NCBI GenBank assembly: GCA_039619475.1
Contig: CM077115.1
Span: 420,926,557-420,990,556, forward strand
Length of the DNA: 64,000 nt
Direction of reading: 5' to 3'
Source of the DNA: Icerya purchasi
Taxonomy: Eukaryota; Arthropoda; Insecta; Hemiptera; Monophlebidae
Positions within the stretch are counted from its first letter, which is position 1; every line of letters begins with the position of its first letter. Positions 21,445-34,461 of the stretch are shown here, in pieces. The notes under the pieces were generated by a model. The model was not told the origin of the DNA and searched no databases. It saw only the letters and a list, made by a program, of their open reading frames with translations. The position numbers were made by a program, and so were the translations under genes.

Positions 21445-22245
21445 AAAATGCTTTTTTACAAAAAATAAATACCGACTTCAAGGTTTATTATAAAAATTTA
21501 AAAATGCACTAAAAAGTAAAAAATAATTACTCCCGATAAAATATATATATCAGAGTGATATAACTTAAGGTGATATCGTAATTCTTATACAACATTAATT
21601 TTTTGGAGTTGGAATTAAATTCATGTTAGGAACAATTTAATCAACATTTAATGCAGTTTTTAATTATTCTTTTAATATGAATTTGATGCCAACTCCAAAA
21701 AATTAATGTTGTATAAGAATTACGATATCACCTTAAGTTATATCACTCTGATATATATATTTTATCGGGAGTAATTATTTTTTACTTTTTAGTGCATTTT
21801 TAAATATTTATAATAAACCTTGAAGTCGGTATTTATTTTTTGTAAAAAAGCATTTTATTTTTTACTTTTTAGTGCATTTTTATTCAATTAAATTAAAACA
21901 TTTATTTCCACGGTAAAAACACCAAAAGCTACATTTCCATGGTAATTTGGCAAATTTATAGTATTTTAAGTCAAAAATCTAATCCGACGGTGAAAACAAT
22001 CATGAATGAAAAGCATCCAAAAAGCTTCAATCTCCCGCATTATTAAGGATAACTCAAAAACTATCGGTCGGACCTTGATCAAATTTAAATGGGACCACAT
22101 GACAAACGCCACCTTTCAAATAAAAGAAGAATCATCAAAATCGGTTCATCTAGAAGAAAGTTCTGTGGTAACACACATAAAAAAAAAAAAAAAAAAATAC
22201 AGTCGAATTGAATACCTCCTCCTTTTTTGAAGTCGGTTAAAAAAA
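21445..22245 (+). mobile_element. Family D repeat headed by a 180-bp-arm palindrome
   Basis: Arms at 21,445-21,624 and 21,677-21,855 are near-perfect inverted copies with a 52-bp spacer. Both carry ACCGACTTCAAGG or its complement. A 24-bp piece of the arm (TTTTTTACTTTTTAGTGCAT) is repeated just outside the right arm. From about 21,990 the sequence matches a dispersed insect repeat as I remember it: ATTTAAATGGGACCACATG, then CAAAATCGGTTCATCTAG, then CAGTCGAATTGAATACC and CCTTTTTTGAAGTCGGTTAA at 22,240. The outer ends share ACCGACTTCAA in inverted form. No transposase is visible, so it is non-autonomous and its class is unclear. Confidence 0.6.
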
Positions 22246-24117
22246 GAAGAAAAAAAAACAAAACAGAAAAATTTTTCTTTATCATGGCAATTAAAATTTG
22301 ATGAATTTTATTAACCGTAAGCGAATGAAGTGACGCCGAAATGGTATCACAATAATAAAAACCTCATACGGTTCCTGGTCATTTTAAATTATTCTAGTGT
22401 ATTGTATTTTCCAATTAAGGAAAAATAAACTTATTTATATGTCAATTTAGCAAGTATCAATATTTGTGTATAGAGTGCGTCGATATCATTTTATTCATAG
22501 TTTATGTTAAAAAATTTGCTTTTCGAACATATTGATGTAATTGATTAAATTATTTACTGGCTATACAGTTTTTCGTAACTTATACCTAATATCGTTATAC
22601 ATTAACCGTGATTATAAATCGATTCTAATATAAAAATTAGTGCGCTAGTATTTGTTTTGTGAAGTTACGTTATTTAAATTCGCGTGTAATGTACTTAAAG
22701 TAACTTATTATAAACGAGTTAGTTTATATAAAGTTGTAATTAGGTTTGTATGCTCATTTGTATATACATATATATATTATAATTATTTAAGGATATTAAT
22801 GTATTATAGTGGCGTAGCTAAAACATTTTCTTATAGCATGGTTTTCGTTGGAATCACACAGTTATTAACTGTCTCTCACAGTGTACCTTGTACAACGACA
22901 AAAGCGACATAATATTGGATCGGATACGATACAAATTATTTTAATATTAAAAATTAAAAAATATTGATCGATGAAAGTGAAACAAGCCTTTAAACATCGT
23001 TAAAATTAATTAAAAACAGTGGTTCATGAAAAAGGCAGAAGACACCGTATATATTATTAAACATTTTATTAAATACAAAGTGAAACATCTATACTCACTT
23101 CTTCAGGTTTAGTTGGAATAAACGTTTTAAACGTATATCGGTCGTGAAAATGTAATAAACTCCTATCCGTCGCAACGTACGTAGAAGTGTGGACGTTATT
23201 GAGCATTTTTTTCCACAAAAATATTTCGATTTCTCTAAATGTTGCAAGTTTTTGTGACAGTTTTCAACTTTCTTTCGTACTCTTGTCGTCAATTCTCAAA
23301 TTCCAAAATTAGGAAAATCAGATCTTTTTTTATACGTCGAGTGCTACAGTGTAACCGGTATAGACGCAGCGAGGAGGAAAGACTAAATCCGAATTTTTCG
23401 AAATGCCCCTCATATTATAGTAGACCTATCGAAACGTTCATTTCTGTTGCGTTAATGATAGAAATACATCGATATTTCGATCGTTCTATTTTTTTATCTG
23501 TGTGACAAAAATAGTTTTACGCACAATTTCTGCGGCAACAAAAACATCGGGAATAATCCGCTTCATCAGCAACTTTGCAGACATTCTTCCGGAGGAGAGG
23601 TAAACGTGTGATTTTGCGCAGGTTTTTGAAAATACGAATGTTGACTGCCCAAAAATCGTTTCTTGCCGGCGGCAAAATATTTCCCCTAATTATTTATTTC
23701 TTAAATTTCCGCGCATTTAGAAACGATTTCCATACGATTACTGTTAGTTTCGTATCTTCGAAATCCGGAAATAATTTCTATTTATCAGTGACGGCGGTAG
23801 AAATTAGTTTTGGTGATGAGGGGGGGGGGTATTTTTATAATTTTCCTTATTCGTTCTCCATTCAGACAAATTAACCCGCAGAATAATTAATCGTATTTAA
23901 TTTTTAATATTTTTCGAACGTCTAAAAATGTTATTCATCGATAATTCTCTTTGTTAAAAAAAGTTTACAGAAGGTCGGAGCAGACGCTTTATTCCCGATA
24001 CACGCCCGATCTGCACTGATGTCTATGTGATCTACCGGTTTGCCTCAGTTTTCAAATATTTTTGATGCGTAGCGGTACAAAAATACTTTTAGACCAAAAA
24101 ATCAAACTTCAGCATAA
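22246..24117. other. Non-coding stretch, no recognised gene
   Basis: Moderately A+T-rich, with more CpG than the surrounding sequence around 23.1-23.9 kb. Several open frames of 60-99 codons overlap on both strands and share no recognisable motif. A G11 run at 23,820-23,830 sits 30 bp after CAGTGACGGCGG, a possible hAT end without a partner. Confidence 0.4.
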
Positions 24118-24317
24118 CACGGTAGGGTTCAATCTTGCACGCGGGAAAAAATATACATATAAAAAAATCACCATAAAATGAAATTTATTTCATAGCAGCG
24201 GACGCTAACTTCGCGTCGCAAGTATGAGGAAGGTTATTTAATGCGTCACACGTCTGTCAATAAAAATTATATCTGACTTATTGTGATTGCTAGGTTACAT
24301 TCGACTCCTACCGTATT
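24118..24317. mobile_element. Possible MITE
   Basis: CACGGTAGG near 24,119 and its inverted match CCTACCGTA near 24,309 bound about 200 bp. The inverted repeat extends to about 17 bp with mismatches. No duplication is clear, so the call is weak. Confidence 0.3.
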
Positions 24318-24483
24318 GTTTAAAGGTTAATAAGAAAAAAATAAAGTATATTAAATTTTTCTGCAGGAAATTGGACAGCTTAACATTTTTAATTTTTTAG
24401 ATCTGCCGAATATGTGTGTTAAAACTATTTTGTCAATTTAACGTACATAATGTGTCACGGACAATAAGAAGCGACCGTTGTGG

Positions 24484-24712
24484 GGTTACTAGTTTTTATA
24501 CGCTTTACTAAACCTTCCCACTCTGTACAATTCTTCATTTATTCTTTCTCCTGTCCTTTCCAAATTAATTATTCCTGTTATATTGATTTGCTTTTTATCA
24601 AAGATTTCTGATCGGATTAAAATATAACCGACTTCTTTCCTTATTATTTGTTTCTAGGGGTGAAGGTTCTTGGTTAACGAGTCCAAAAAGAAATTTAAAA
24701 AAAAAAAAAAAG
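24484..24712 (+). mobile_element. Family F3 retroelement 3' end, copy c
   Basis: Plus strand. The C-terminal frame LLNLPTLYNSSFILSPVLSK goes on to FLSKISDRIKI and a stop near 24,630, matching copies b and d. The 3' UTR ends GGTTCTTGGTTAACGAGTCC and A-rich DNA to about 24,712. The 5' cut lies near 24,500. I could not find a matching duplication. Confidence 0.7.
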
Positions 24713-26345
24713 TAACATTCTTTCTCTACCATTTTAGACTCTAATGCTCACTTCAGCTTCTTTTATAATTTTTATTTTTTCCTAATAATATGCAATCGGT
24801 AAAATTGCTATAAACTAAAAAAATAATGAGCAGAAAAAAGAACAAATCAGTCCATTGATTATAATTTAACTTAATTAATTAATAATTAGTCTCTTGCGCG
24901 TTTTGATCAGTGAATTCATTCAAAGCTCACTTCGATAAAGTATTTTAGAACTAGTCTTCAAAGTCCAGATATTTCTTCATTTTTTTTTGAATCATTTAAC
25001 GCGAAACACCGGGTGAGTTGACGGTCAACACGTTTTAAAGGCGCTGTGTATAAGTTTTTTTCCCTGCAATCTGCAGATACAAGCGGACCTACTAATTTTT
25101 GTATTAAAAAATAAATGCGGGTGCTGTTTAGATTAAAGAAACCTAATTTTGTCTGTATAAAAGTTTTCTTATGATTCGTACGTATAGAGAAAATAACACG
25201 TTCAATTTGTAAACTGTTTTTTTTCTTTTTACGCACGAGTCAATTATAAATAAAAATAAATAAATCGACCGCTAATAAAAATTCAGTTATTTAAAAATGA
25301 CTCTGGAAGTGTATAGTATATCTAATAGACGGGCTAATAACAAATTAAATATAATAAGTCCGTTTAACATTATAAATAATTTGCGGATAACTACTGTGTT
25401 AAAAAATCAAATATTTTTTGATGAAACAAATCGGCTTAACGTTTTTTAAACATTTCATAATAACTCCCCGTTCTTCTGTTCGTTTCTATTATTATTTCAA
25501 ATTGAGTAGATCTTTTAATAGGTTCTATTTAAATCTTGAATGTGGCAACTGAACTCTTTAAATCTGGGAATTAAAATAATCATTGCTAAATTCTTAGAAA
25601 AATAAATTTTGCCCATCTTCCATTCCATATTTAAGGTTTTTCTTTTTTGTATTTTTTTCCTTTGTAGTTTTAGAACCCATTTAGCTAGTTCCGTAACACT
25701 GAGATAAAAAAATAAAAATAAATATGAATACACAGAACTTTTGATTCTTGTGATATTGTTTTATAAAGGATCACTAATAAGACAAAAATAAAAAATATAT
25801 AGAAAAAAAAGTTAAACGATGAAGTGAGTTTTGATTTTGTTATTCCGCGAGCCAATGCAATTAATTTTCTTTTTCCGTCGACGAAGTGAATTGTCTTGTA
25901 CGCTTTCCTTTTGTTTATTATTGCTTATTAAGTGCATCCCTCTATGCGATGTTGACCAATGAAATCAACTTTGTACCCCTCTCAATCTTTCAAGTCTATA
26001 GTGCCATCCGCGCTCAGATAATAATGAAAAAACCGCTAGTATCTAAATACACTCACGTATGTATTTCACAGAATTTACAATCACGGATATTGGTATAAAT
26101 AAATTAATAATCGCGATAATTATTACGGCTAATAACGTGTTTCTGAAATGAGCGCGATAATTGACGATTAAACGAACCGATTGACATATAAACAAAACCG
26201 ATCCTCATTAATGCGACTGACGACCAGCAAATTACAAAACTAACTACTCTTTCGCTTTTAATGGGTGTGTATTTGTATATTTTGCGATTTGACAAGAGTC
26301 GTTCTAGCAATTTTTCGAATTCTAATTTCGTATGTTATCGAAACA

Positions 26346-26360
26346 TTATTATTATTATTA

Positions 26361-26401
<41 letters not shown>

Positions 26402-26403
26402 GA
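26346..26403. repeat. (ATT)n microsatellite
   Basis: About nineteen ATT units with one interruption. Confidence 0.9.
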
Positions 26404-27555
26404 TTACCATTATTGTTATGATTATTAAAATTGTCTTCTTATCAGTAAGAGATAATCGCGTTTGATGACGACACCTTGAACTGAAGACGTGGTACACCTC
26501 GCATACCAATTCGTCGTAATGTAAAAAAGAAGGTCACTCTACGTTTTCATTATTAATTTACGAATCATTTGATCCCGAATTTTCTTCCGTCATAAAACCT
26601 CAGGTTCAGCTGAGAAAAAAAAAATAGCTTTTCCCTACCGCACAGGTAGAAAGTGAAATGAGTTTCCAAAGCAACCTAAGGTTTCCTATTCCGGTCTAAC
26701 ACCGTCCATCAACTTACAGCCAAAGTATAGAGGCATGTAAATTGGAGTTTCAAATGATCGCAGTCTGCGAAGTTCTCGAATTGATATTTTTGTGCGATGG
26801 CGGCTGTTGAATAGTAGTCTATTTTAAAATTCATACATTCTTTTCACAGTTTTACCTGTACTACTAGTGGTATTGTCGGTAACCGTGATTTCCGGGTCAT
26901 TTTCAAAGTGGTACACCATCACGTTTTGAAATGCTCGCCAGCCACAAATCATTAGCTTATAACTCGATGAAGCTCTATTACCATAGCTCCGACAGAGCCG
27001 ATCGATATTGCATCCAGAATAAAACTTTATTCCGCCGTTAGGTCCGTATTTAGAACGCGAATATTAAGTCAGCTTCGTCACAACTGCTGATCTTTAATGC
27101 AACGCAACCCCGCTGGCACACATTAAATAACATAGGTCTCTCGTTGTTATAGTTACCCGATGAGAGTTCGTTTGTACGTCCACACCAGGTGCTGATGCGC
27201 GCGACTGCCCCCGTTCAGGGTTAGAAACATTTTTCTTCTCAGTTATCGGGGAGCGGGGCGACCTTTTGCAGCTACAATGTGCAGCGGAGAATTTAACCAA
27301 GGTGCACTCGTGCGAAAACAAGGTTCGAACATTTCGTGATGTGTTTTGCGCGCATGCGTGTAGGTTTTAAATACTAATATTAAGGAAGTTCGATAAATTT
27401 ATACTGTAACAGTTCGTCTAAAAATAGCTCCGAATTTTTTACGTTGTGTTTGTCGTTTAACTATGACCTATAAATATAATATCTCAAATAACGTTTCCTT
27501 TAGAAATTAGAATGACGGTACGTATAAGAAATTCTAATGACTCCTAAACGGTATT

Positions 27556-27660
27556 TTTTATTATTATTACTATCATTATTATTATTACTACTATTATTAT
27601 TATTATTACTATTATTATTACTATTATTATTATTATTAATTATTAATTATTAATTATTAC
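27556..27660. repeat. (ATT)n microsatellite, imperfect
   Basis: ATT units mixed with ACT and AAT variants. Confidence 0.85.
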
Positions 27661-28899
27661 TAAAATTTATCGAAACGTGTTGGTATATTGTTAATATTTA
27701 AGTAATCAGTTATCGCTAGAAAAACATAGTTTAGTTACATTAAATAGAAATTGATTGTTTTTTGTTTTTTTTTTGTTTGAACGTCATAAAATGCTCATTA
27801 AAGCATCCAACAAAGAACACCATTCTTCTATGAACTTGCTATGCAGTTAATAAGAATTCAAGGGTCACCGTAAAACGTTTCTTTCTAGGTACCCCTAGAC
27901 TAGGGGTAGACTTTAAGTGCTAGTTTAAACTGTGTAGTCGGTTCTGTAAACACAAGACGAATCACTTGGAACAATGATAAACCAGTTGGTTTTAATCGAG
28001 GAATGCCGCATTTGACACGACTGTTTGTTAATTTCATTATCTTTCCAGCATTAATACTACCCGTCCTTAATGAACAAAAATGCTTTAAAATGTCGGCAAA
28101 CGTGAAAAAATCCTACTTCTGAAAACCTTATATTTGATTTGAGAAGCGAACAAGAAGCACGATCTCTATAAAAAACCGAAACATCAATACCATTTTCCAA
28201 TTGCCTGGTGGTGTGTACAACGCCATGCACAAGTCATATCAGCACGAAATTTGCCGACCACGTTTTAACTCGTATATTTTTTCAAAGTCAAACGTCGGAC
28301 AAGCTGATTATAAGAAAAAATTCCAGAATCGAGTCATTTATTTTTTTTCTTCTACAGGCACATTTTTGGGTCACATAAATATAAATGACTCGCGATTCGG
28401 CAAGTACAGTTGAAATGTTTTTACACATTGCTTACGAATAATAAAATTAAATGAAAATCATTTATTCCCAAATCATTTATTCCCGTAGCCATACGTACTG
28501 GAATATTCTGCTTTTTGGTAACTTCCGATTTCGCCTAAACTCAAGGTCTTTTTCGTTTAGCGGATCAATAGAATTACAGATGTGCGGATGATTTCCTGTA
28601 AACAATCGCACGCCATAAACGCAGTGCTTTTTAGATTCTGTGATTTGTATATGTATGGTAATACAACGTCTATTCTGCTTTCAATAATTCAATTTTTTGC
28701 ATTATTGAACCGGTTCAGATCGATATATTTCCATTTCCGGTTGTTTTACATTTTTTTAACAGTGGTGTTACAGCACTTTCTAGATTATTTCGGTAGCCCA
28801 GCAAGAGATTTTTTTTCTTTTTAATATTTGCACTGTTTTTGTTTGCATGATTTACGTAATTTAAGCACCGGAAAGCGAAATTTGTTATACATTGATATG

Positions 28900-29556
28900 T
28901 ATACGAGGGACAATCAATCGTGATAAAACAAAAAAATCGTCAAAAATATGTAAATATATTTTTGAAATCTACAATTCTTTTTCTATTTTTCAACGTATTC
29001 ACCTAAACTATTCAAGCACTTGTCGCAACGTGGTACTAATTTTTCGATGCCTTGTCTGAAAACAACGTACGTCCCCAACTTTGGGTAACCAATTCATGAC
29101 GAAATTCATCACTTCTTCGTTTTTTGCGAAACGCTCTCCTGCCATGGTTGTTTTCAACGGACTGAACACGTGGGCGATCCGAAAGAATGAGAGCTTCGAC
29201 GCGCTTAACGTTTGCATCTGTGTGCGAAGTTGACGGCCGACCGCTGCGCGCTTCATCTTCCCAAGTATCTCGTCCTTCCTCGAACATACGGACACCAAGG
29301 GGTCTCGACACTGCTTTATCACGTACACTTCACACATAGAATTTCTTCGCCTCTCACTGTTTTGGATAGCCAATTCACACGACGCTCCATTTCAAACAGA
29401 CACTGTAAACGAACCAAACGAGATACCGGGTTCATTCATTCGCGAGGGGATAGAGAATGAAAACCGGTTTCGTTTAAACTGGAATGGGTGGTTGTACGTT
29501 AATTCAGGTAGAAACTACGCGCGAGTGTAACTTACTTATTGATCCTCCCTCGTATA
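28900..29556 (-). mobile_element. mariner element, internally deleted
   Basis: The ends TACGAGGGACAATCAAT (28,902) and, inverted, TACGAGGGAGGATCAAT (from 29,554) are bounded by TA at 28,900-28,901 and 29,555-29,556, the mariner target duplication. The element is 653 bp, about half the usual 1.3 kb. The transposase relic (minus, 29,390-29,008) starts MERRVNWLSK and, in other frames, has DEARSGRPSTSHTDANVKRV, the usual region after the N-terminal helix-turn-helix. A jump then leads to AGERFAKNEEVMNFVMNWL near the C-terminus. The whole catalytic core is gone, so it could only move with help. Confidence 0.85.
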
Positions 29557-29719
29557 TACTTATGTATATACATATGAAGCAAAAAGATTACCCTAAAAGT
29601 ATTTTACTAGAACACATTTTTTTTTTTTTTAAGTTTTTTTACAAAGTTTGAACACGACACATTGCATCACTTTCGTTTACTTCTCAGTGTCCTTTAAAAA
29701 CCTTATTTCTTTTGTCTGT

Positions 29720-30330
29720 TTTTTTTTTTTTTAAATATGGGTTCGTCTACAAGGGCATTGACCCAAGAACAATGGAAAAAAGTCGCAAAAGATTCAGATC
29801 TTTATACGATCAGAGATAGCCGACAAAAAATAATCAAGGGCCTGGACAACAGAAGGAGAAGAAAGAGAGAGAATGAACGAAGCATTGTATGGAGTGGGAA
29901 TATCGATTTGTAAAAGGGAGGAGTAGAAAGAAGCTTGTTCGGTTACAAGAGACGAACAACCGAACATTATGTGATTGGGATTACAAATAAATTGGATATT
30001 GGAGGGGTGCAAAGGACAATAAAGAGACGGTACAAGAGAGTAACGAAAAAGTGAGGAAGGAAGCAAACTATGCCCAAAGCGCAGAGAGGTTGGAGCGACG
30101 CAAGGAAGTAAAGTCAAGAAACCGGGGGAAACGAGGAAGGGAATAGCCTAATAGATAAGAAAAAAGAATCCGGGTTGGAGAATGAGGAGACGTAAGAGGT
30201 TAAACCATAGTTTAGAATGAGCAGCTGCAGATAGAAGAGTAATATTGGAAGATAAGAAAACAGGAAGAAACTTATCGGAAGATGAAGATAACCTATCGGA
30301 AGATAACCCCGAGCGAATGAGTCACCAGCC
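29720..30330 (-). mobile_element. Family F3 retroelement 3' end, copy d
   Basis: Minus strand. The tail is seen as T14 at 29,720-29,733, preceded on the element strand by GGTCAATGCCCTTGTAGACG. Coding from about 30,117 to 29,814 gives SLRFGHSLLPSSLF, NPNHIMFGCSSL and LSAISDRIKI with a stop, the post-RNase H RLR-GH and Cys/His tail. Weakly similar coding seems to continue to about 30,330. This is the longest of the four F3 copies. The 107-codon frame here is this tail and not a host gene. Confidence 0.7.
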
Positions 30331-33300
30331 TGTTAATAAAATATATAATAATCTTATAAAGATAGAATAGAAAAAGTATAAATTTAAAGACAGAACTTTG
30401 CACCATTTAAAAATTAACCCCTATAAACGCGTCAAATGGTGCTATGAAAATATCGGAACTGCATCTTAAAATCAAAGATATCTGAAACGAGGACATGTAA
30501 CTAATTTTAAATTGTGCCTAATCTATGTTGTATGCAAAACTTCCCCATCGTGCCTTTTATAAAAATGTGTTTACTCATGAAATAATCTACATCGCTGTTT
30601 TTACATCTTAGATGTAGGCTCGAATCCATTTTTGCTAATCAAAAAACTGTATATTAGGTTAATTTGAAAATCTTATATTCGTAGAAATTCGTCGCTTGTG
30701 TGCAAGTATGTCACCTTATTTCACGAATGAAAAATACGCGATTAATTAAACAGCCTTTATAAACAGTTCTTATCATCGAAAGAAACAGCTTATTAAATTA
30801 TTACACATTAACTATCCTTCAAAATTCCTTTTAACACTTTTTATAATTTTCTGTTATAATAAACACGCTCTGAATAGTAAATCATAAATTGCTACAAACC
30901 TAAAATGACTTCACAATTTTTAATATTGAAAAATAAAAATTTTTACATTGCAGTTTATTGAAGGATCATTTCGCTAATCATATTCTTATAGTTTCAGTAT
31001 TAGGAAAAGCGGAAGAAAGAATATTGTGTGTGAAAATATTCCCGCGCGAAAGAATATACCGTACCGGAAAAAGAAACAAAAAAATCGTTAGAAATGCTGA
31101 ACAAAGGTTAATGAGAAAATTGTTTGCACACAAGTTAATAGAGATGCCGATCGCGCGGGCGATCGTGATCGACATGTTGCCACCCACTCAGTCAGTCTCT
31201 CTTTTTCTTTTTTCTTTAACATTATACCACAATGGAAAGTTTTATCAGTGGCTTTTGCTTCTCAATGTTAAAGTTTATCTGGTGCCACGTTTGGAAAAAA
31301 AAGTGAAATAAGCGTACAGCGTTGCCAATTAGAATATCGCGGTCACAGTTATAGCAGCGCCAGGTGGTAGTTTTAAAATTTGTTTACTTCTTAATACTAT
31401 AACAGTTTGTAGGAGAACTGTTAAAAAAAAATTATTTTGCGTATGTTTTCTCGTTCTGTATTAAAATATTGTTAAAAAAGGGTTACACGCCCCACATACT
31501 TTTTCGAACACCATTATTTTTTACAGATATGCACCTAGTGTGTTGCCAAATCAACTTTTCTTGCAACTAAGAGGCTATTTTTTTTTTCTCTTTTTGTACG
31601 GGTTTGTTATTTTATTTTTAAGCGAAATAAGACTTAAACCTTTATTTTCTATTACACGCAGACCCCCATATACGTGTACATATAAACTAGATTTTTCAAT
31701 TCCCGACATGGGGGAATACTTGCTGGGCTCTCAGATGATTTTGTCTTCTATAATTCTTGTAGAAGATTCAGTGTTAATTTATTATGGCATTTCCTCATTT
31801 ACGATGTGAGTAGAAATATTTAATTGCACGACGCTCTTTGTGGGGCCACGACTAGCGGATTTCTTTAATAGTGTTTGTCAACTTCCATGATGCAAGAACG
31901 TAAAAACGTAACAGGAGTTCTAAATATTGTGAAAACGTTACAGGATTTTCTTATACTGTACCGCGGATATAGACTGATCCAAGGATATTTACTGTACTGA
32001 TGTACCGAATTGGTGTAAGATTTAGACAACCCGAAGAGGAGATTTAACACAAATGTCGTAAGATAAATCGGTTACACTAATACCTTTAGGCTGCGAAATT
32101 GGGAACCAGGAGCCTTTTCTCGATGCGAATGGCTCTTTCATTGTCGAATTTTTCATCTTTCACTTACTCAGACGGTATTTATAAGGGAGAAGAGCAGTTC
32201 GATTACGATTGCGTAGTTTTATTTTTTATTTGCCAAAAATCTGATTTGATTCTTAATGGCGTATAGTACCCATCGGGACTATGAAATACAGCGAATATAT
32301 TAAGCTGGGAAGAAGATACTACTGAAAAAATTAAACTTTTAAATTGTTCTTCGTTAATTTTTAAAATTACATATTCTTTATCCAGCTCCATCGTTTTCTA
32401 CACTTCCTTTACACAATTCTTCTCGTGCGGAGATGATGTATAAATTCAAAACCGTTATAAGAGGTTTTATGTTTGGCTATAAAGTTCCGATTACAAATGT
32501 CACTTTTTTTGTTTTTTAAATATTCCGACTGCTCAGTATTATATCTTTTATTACTTATGAATTCTTTTTTAATAGAAAATGTAAAAAGGGAAGCATTTGT
32601 ATTATATAAACTGTTAAAAAGATTAAAAATCAAATCCGGGAACTTGGAGTTAACCGATATTGTAAATCTTTCGGCCGTGACTGAAAATCAAAAGAACTAA
32701 AACTTAAACTGCTCAAGAACAAACTAAGTTTGTATTTAAAATTTCCTTTAAAAATGCCGATTGATGAAATCTCATGCCCGTATATCGGCACGTCACCGTA
32801 TAAAAGTTTAATTTCACGTTCAGAATAAAAATGTTCCGTCTTTTCTGCTAGAAGCTACTGAATTCCTTTTGTATAACTGTATTAATTACGTGTGCATTCG
32901 GAAAAGTTTTAAGCTTCATTAAGTTTAAAAATCACTCGGGCATTTATACTTATGAGAAAATGTAGGCTCAATTTTTTTAGACACGAATTGATTTAAGCGC
33001 TACCGAGAGCATGCGTGATTTTCTTCAAACTCTATCAGCTAGACGTTACCATTTGCAATAGGGGCAAAGGATTCTCAAAATTCTGATACATTAAAAGCAT
33101 GTTTTCATCATTATCACTAATTCTGCTCGGAAAAATAAACTTCTCGCCGACATCGGAAATTTCATTAGAGAATCGACACACAATTGGATTGCACTTTGAG
33201 GTACGGAATATATTGGCAAATTCGCAAAGTATCGCGTGATTTTCTGTAATATTTCAAACAATAAAAAAAAAATTACGTAATACGGAGGATTTAAGGAAAT

Positions 33301-33829
33301 AAATATTTAGTTATAGCAGAGAATTAACTCTCTAATATACATTTCACTTGCTATTTTCCCGTTTCTTGGAACGTCTCTAATTTTAGCGGTTAAAACAGGT
33401 GCGAGTTGACGTGTAATAAATTTACGCGGTATTTCGAATTTGTTTTGTCGGTATTTATAATGACTTAGCTTATTGCTAGGTAGTGTTTATTACCGGAGCC
33501 GTAATGTTTACCAGAATGGCTCTAAAAGTGTTGCATCAGCAACGAAAACAAAGGAATGCAAATCGTTTCCGGCAGGAAGAGTGAAAACAATATCATCAAA
33601 TCTTGCCCGCCATAATTTCGTTTAAACTGCTAAGGAATAAATGAATGTGCTTTTTTACTGTTTTTTTCCTTCTTTTTATGTAGAACAATGCGCGAACTAA
33701 GAATCCTTAAGCAGTATTATTTATATCTCATGGGGTCATCTTGGAACAAAAATCTGCATTATCAAAATTTCTCAGAAAATATATGAAAAAAACACGGAAA
33801 GATTATTGCGTAAAATATAGTGTAATTAA
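30331..33829. other. Non-coding stretch, no recognised gene
   Basis: A+T-rich. A 117-codon open frame at 30,958-31,311 (plus) shows no known motif, has a compositionally biased end and no splice or start context, so I do not call it. No transposon ends with duplications were found. Confidence 0.4.
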
Positions 33830-33890
33830 AAAGAAAAAAACACAGTCGAATTGAGAACCTCCTGCTTTTTTGAAGTCGGTTAAAAATAGA
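33830..33890 (+). repeat. Family D repeat terminus
   Basis: CACAGTCGAATTGAGAACC followed by CTCCTGCTTTTTTGAAGTCG and GTTAAAA matches the right end of the 21.4-22.2 kb element closely. Upstream similarity fades within about 100 bp, so this is an old or truncated copy. Confidence 0.65.
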
Positions 33891-34461
33891 GAGCTTTCCA
33901 TTATGCATACGTTATTAACGCTCAGTTAATACTTCAACGAAGAGAAGTTTCTTTTGCGGATAAGTTCTTATCAGGCACTGATGGATCCAAGAAGGGAATA
34001 TTTTTGTAGATATACAATTTTCACCGAAGTTTTGTGAACTTTTTTTTTTTTTTTTAAACATGGAATTAGTGATATATAATAACATGAAAACAATAAAAGG
34101 GGAAATAAATACTAAGGACTAAATATTGTTAATTATCTAGCGTTGATTCGAATTGGACATGAGGAAATGAAATTTTAAAGTGAAAATCCCTTCCACCAAA
34201 ACTAATTTGTGCCGCACCGTTACTACGAAGCAAGTTAAAACTAAACTTGATGGAGGCGGAGACTTCGCAATTTTGAAATTCTGTACTAACGTTGATGCGG
34301 AAAAGCGACCATACAACTAGATTTTAAGTAGGCATTTTCCATGTTTCTTCAGAACTTTTGGTAATCTCGCAGTTGTCTATGTGTTGAGCAATTTCAAAAC
34401 ATTGAATTTTGTGTTATCTGAGATACAAGAATGACGGGATTAAAAATTAAAATGAAATCCA
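33891..34461. other. No recognised feature
   Basis: A+T-rich sequence with a T17 run near 34,040. I see no coding or repeat structure that can be supported. Confidence 0.4.

Larger units (their letters stand above)
24713..28899. other. Non-coding stretch with microsatellites; no recognised gene
   Basis: No family-level coding match was seen on either strand. ATT microsatellites lie at 26,346-26,403 and 27,556-27,660. A CpG-bearing patch at about 27,000-27,350 is the least A+T-rich part. It could be an old repeat or a regulatory stretch, and nothing in it decides. Confidence 0.4.

Noticed and set aside
23787..23830. CAGTGACGGCGG followed by a G11 run as a hAT end
   Set aside because: No inverted partner and no duplication could be found nearby.
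26258..26509. Ile- and Asn-rich open frames
   Set aside because: They come from the ATT microsatellite at 26,346-26,403.
29794..30117. 107-codon minus-strand frame as a host gene
   Set aside because: It is the C-terminal tail of LINE family F3, as shown by SDRIKI-stop and the RLR-GH-like motif.
30958..31311. 117-codon open frame on the plus strand
   Set aside because: No recognisable motif, no supporting start or splice context and a hydrophobic, low-complexity second half. Such lengths occur by chance in 64 kb.
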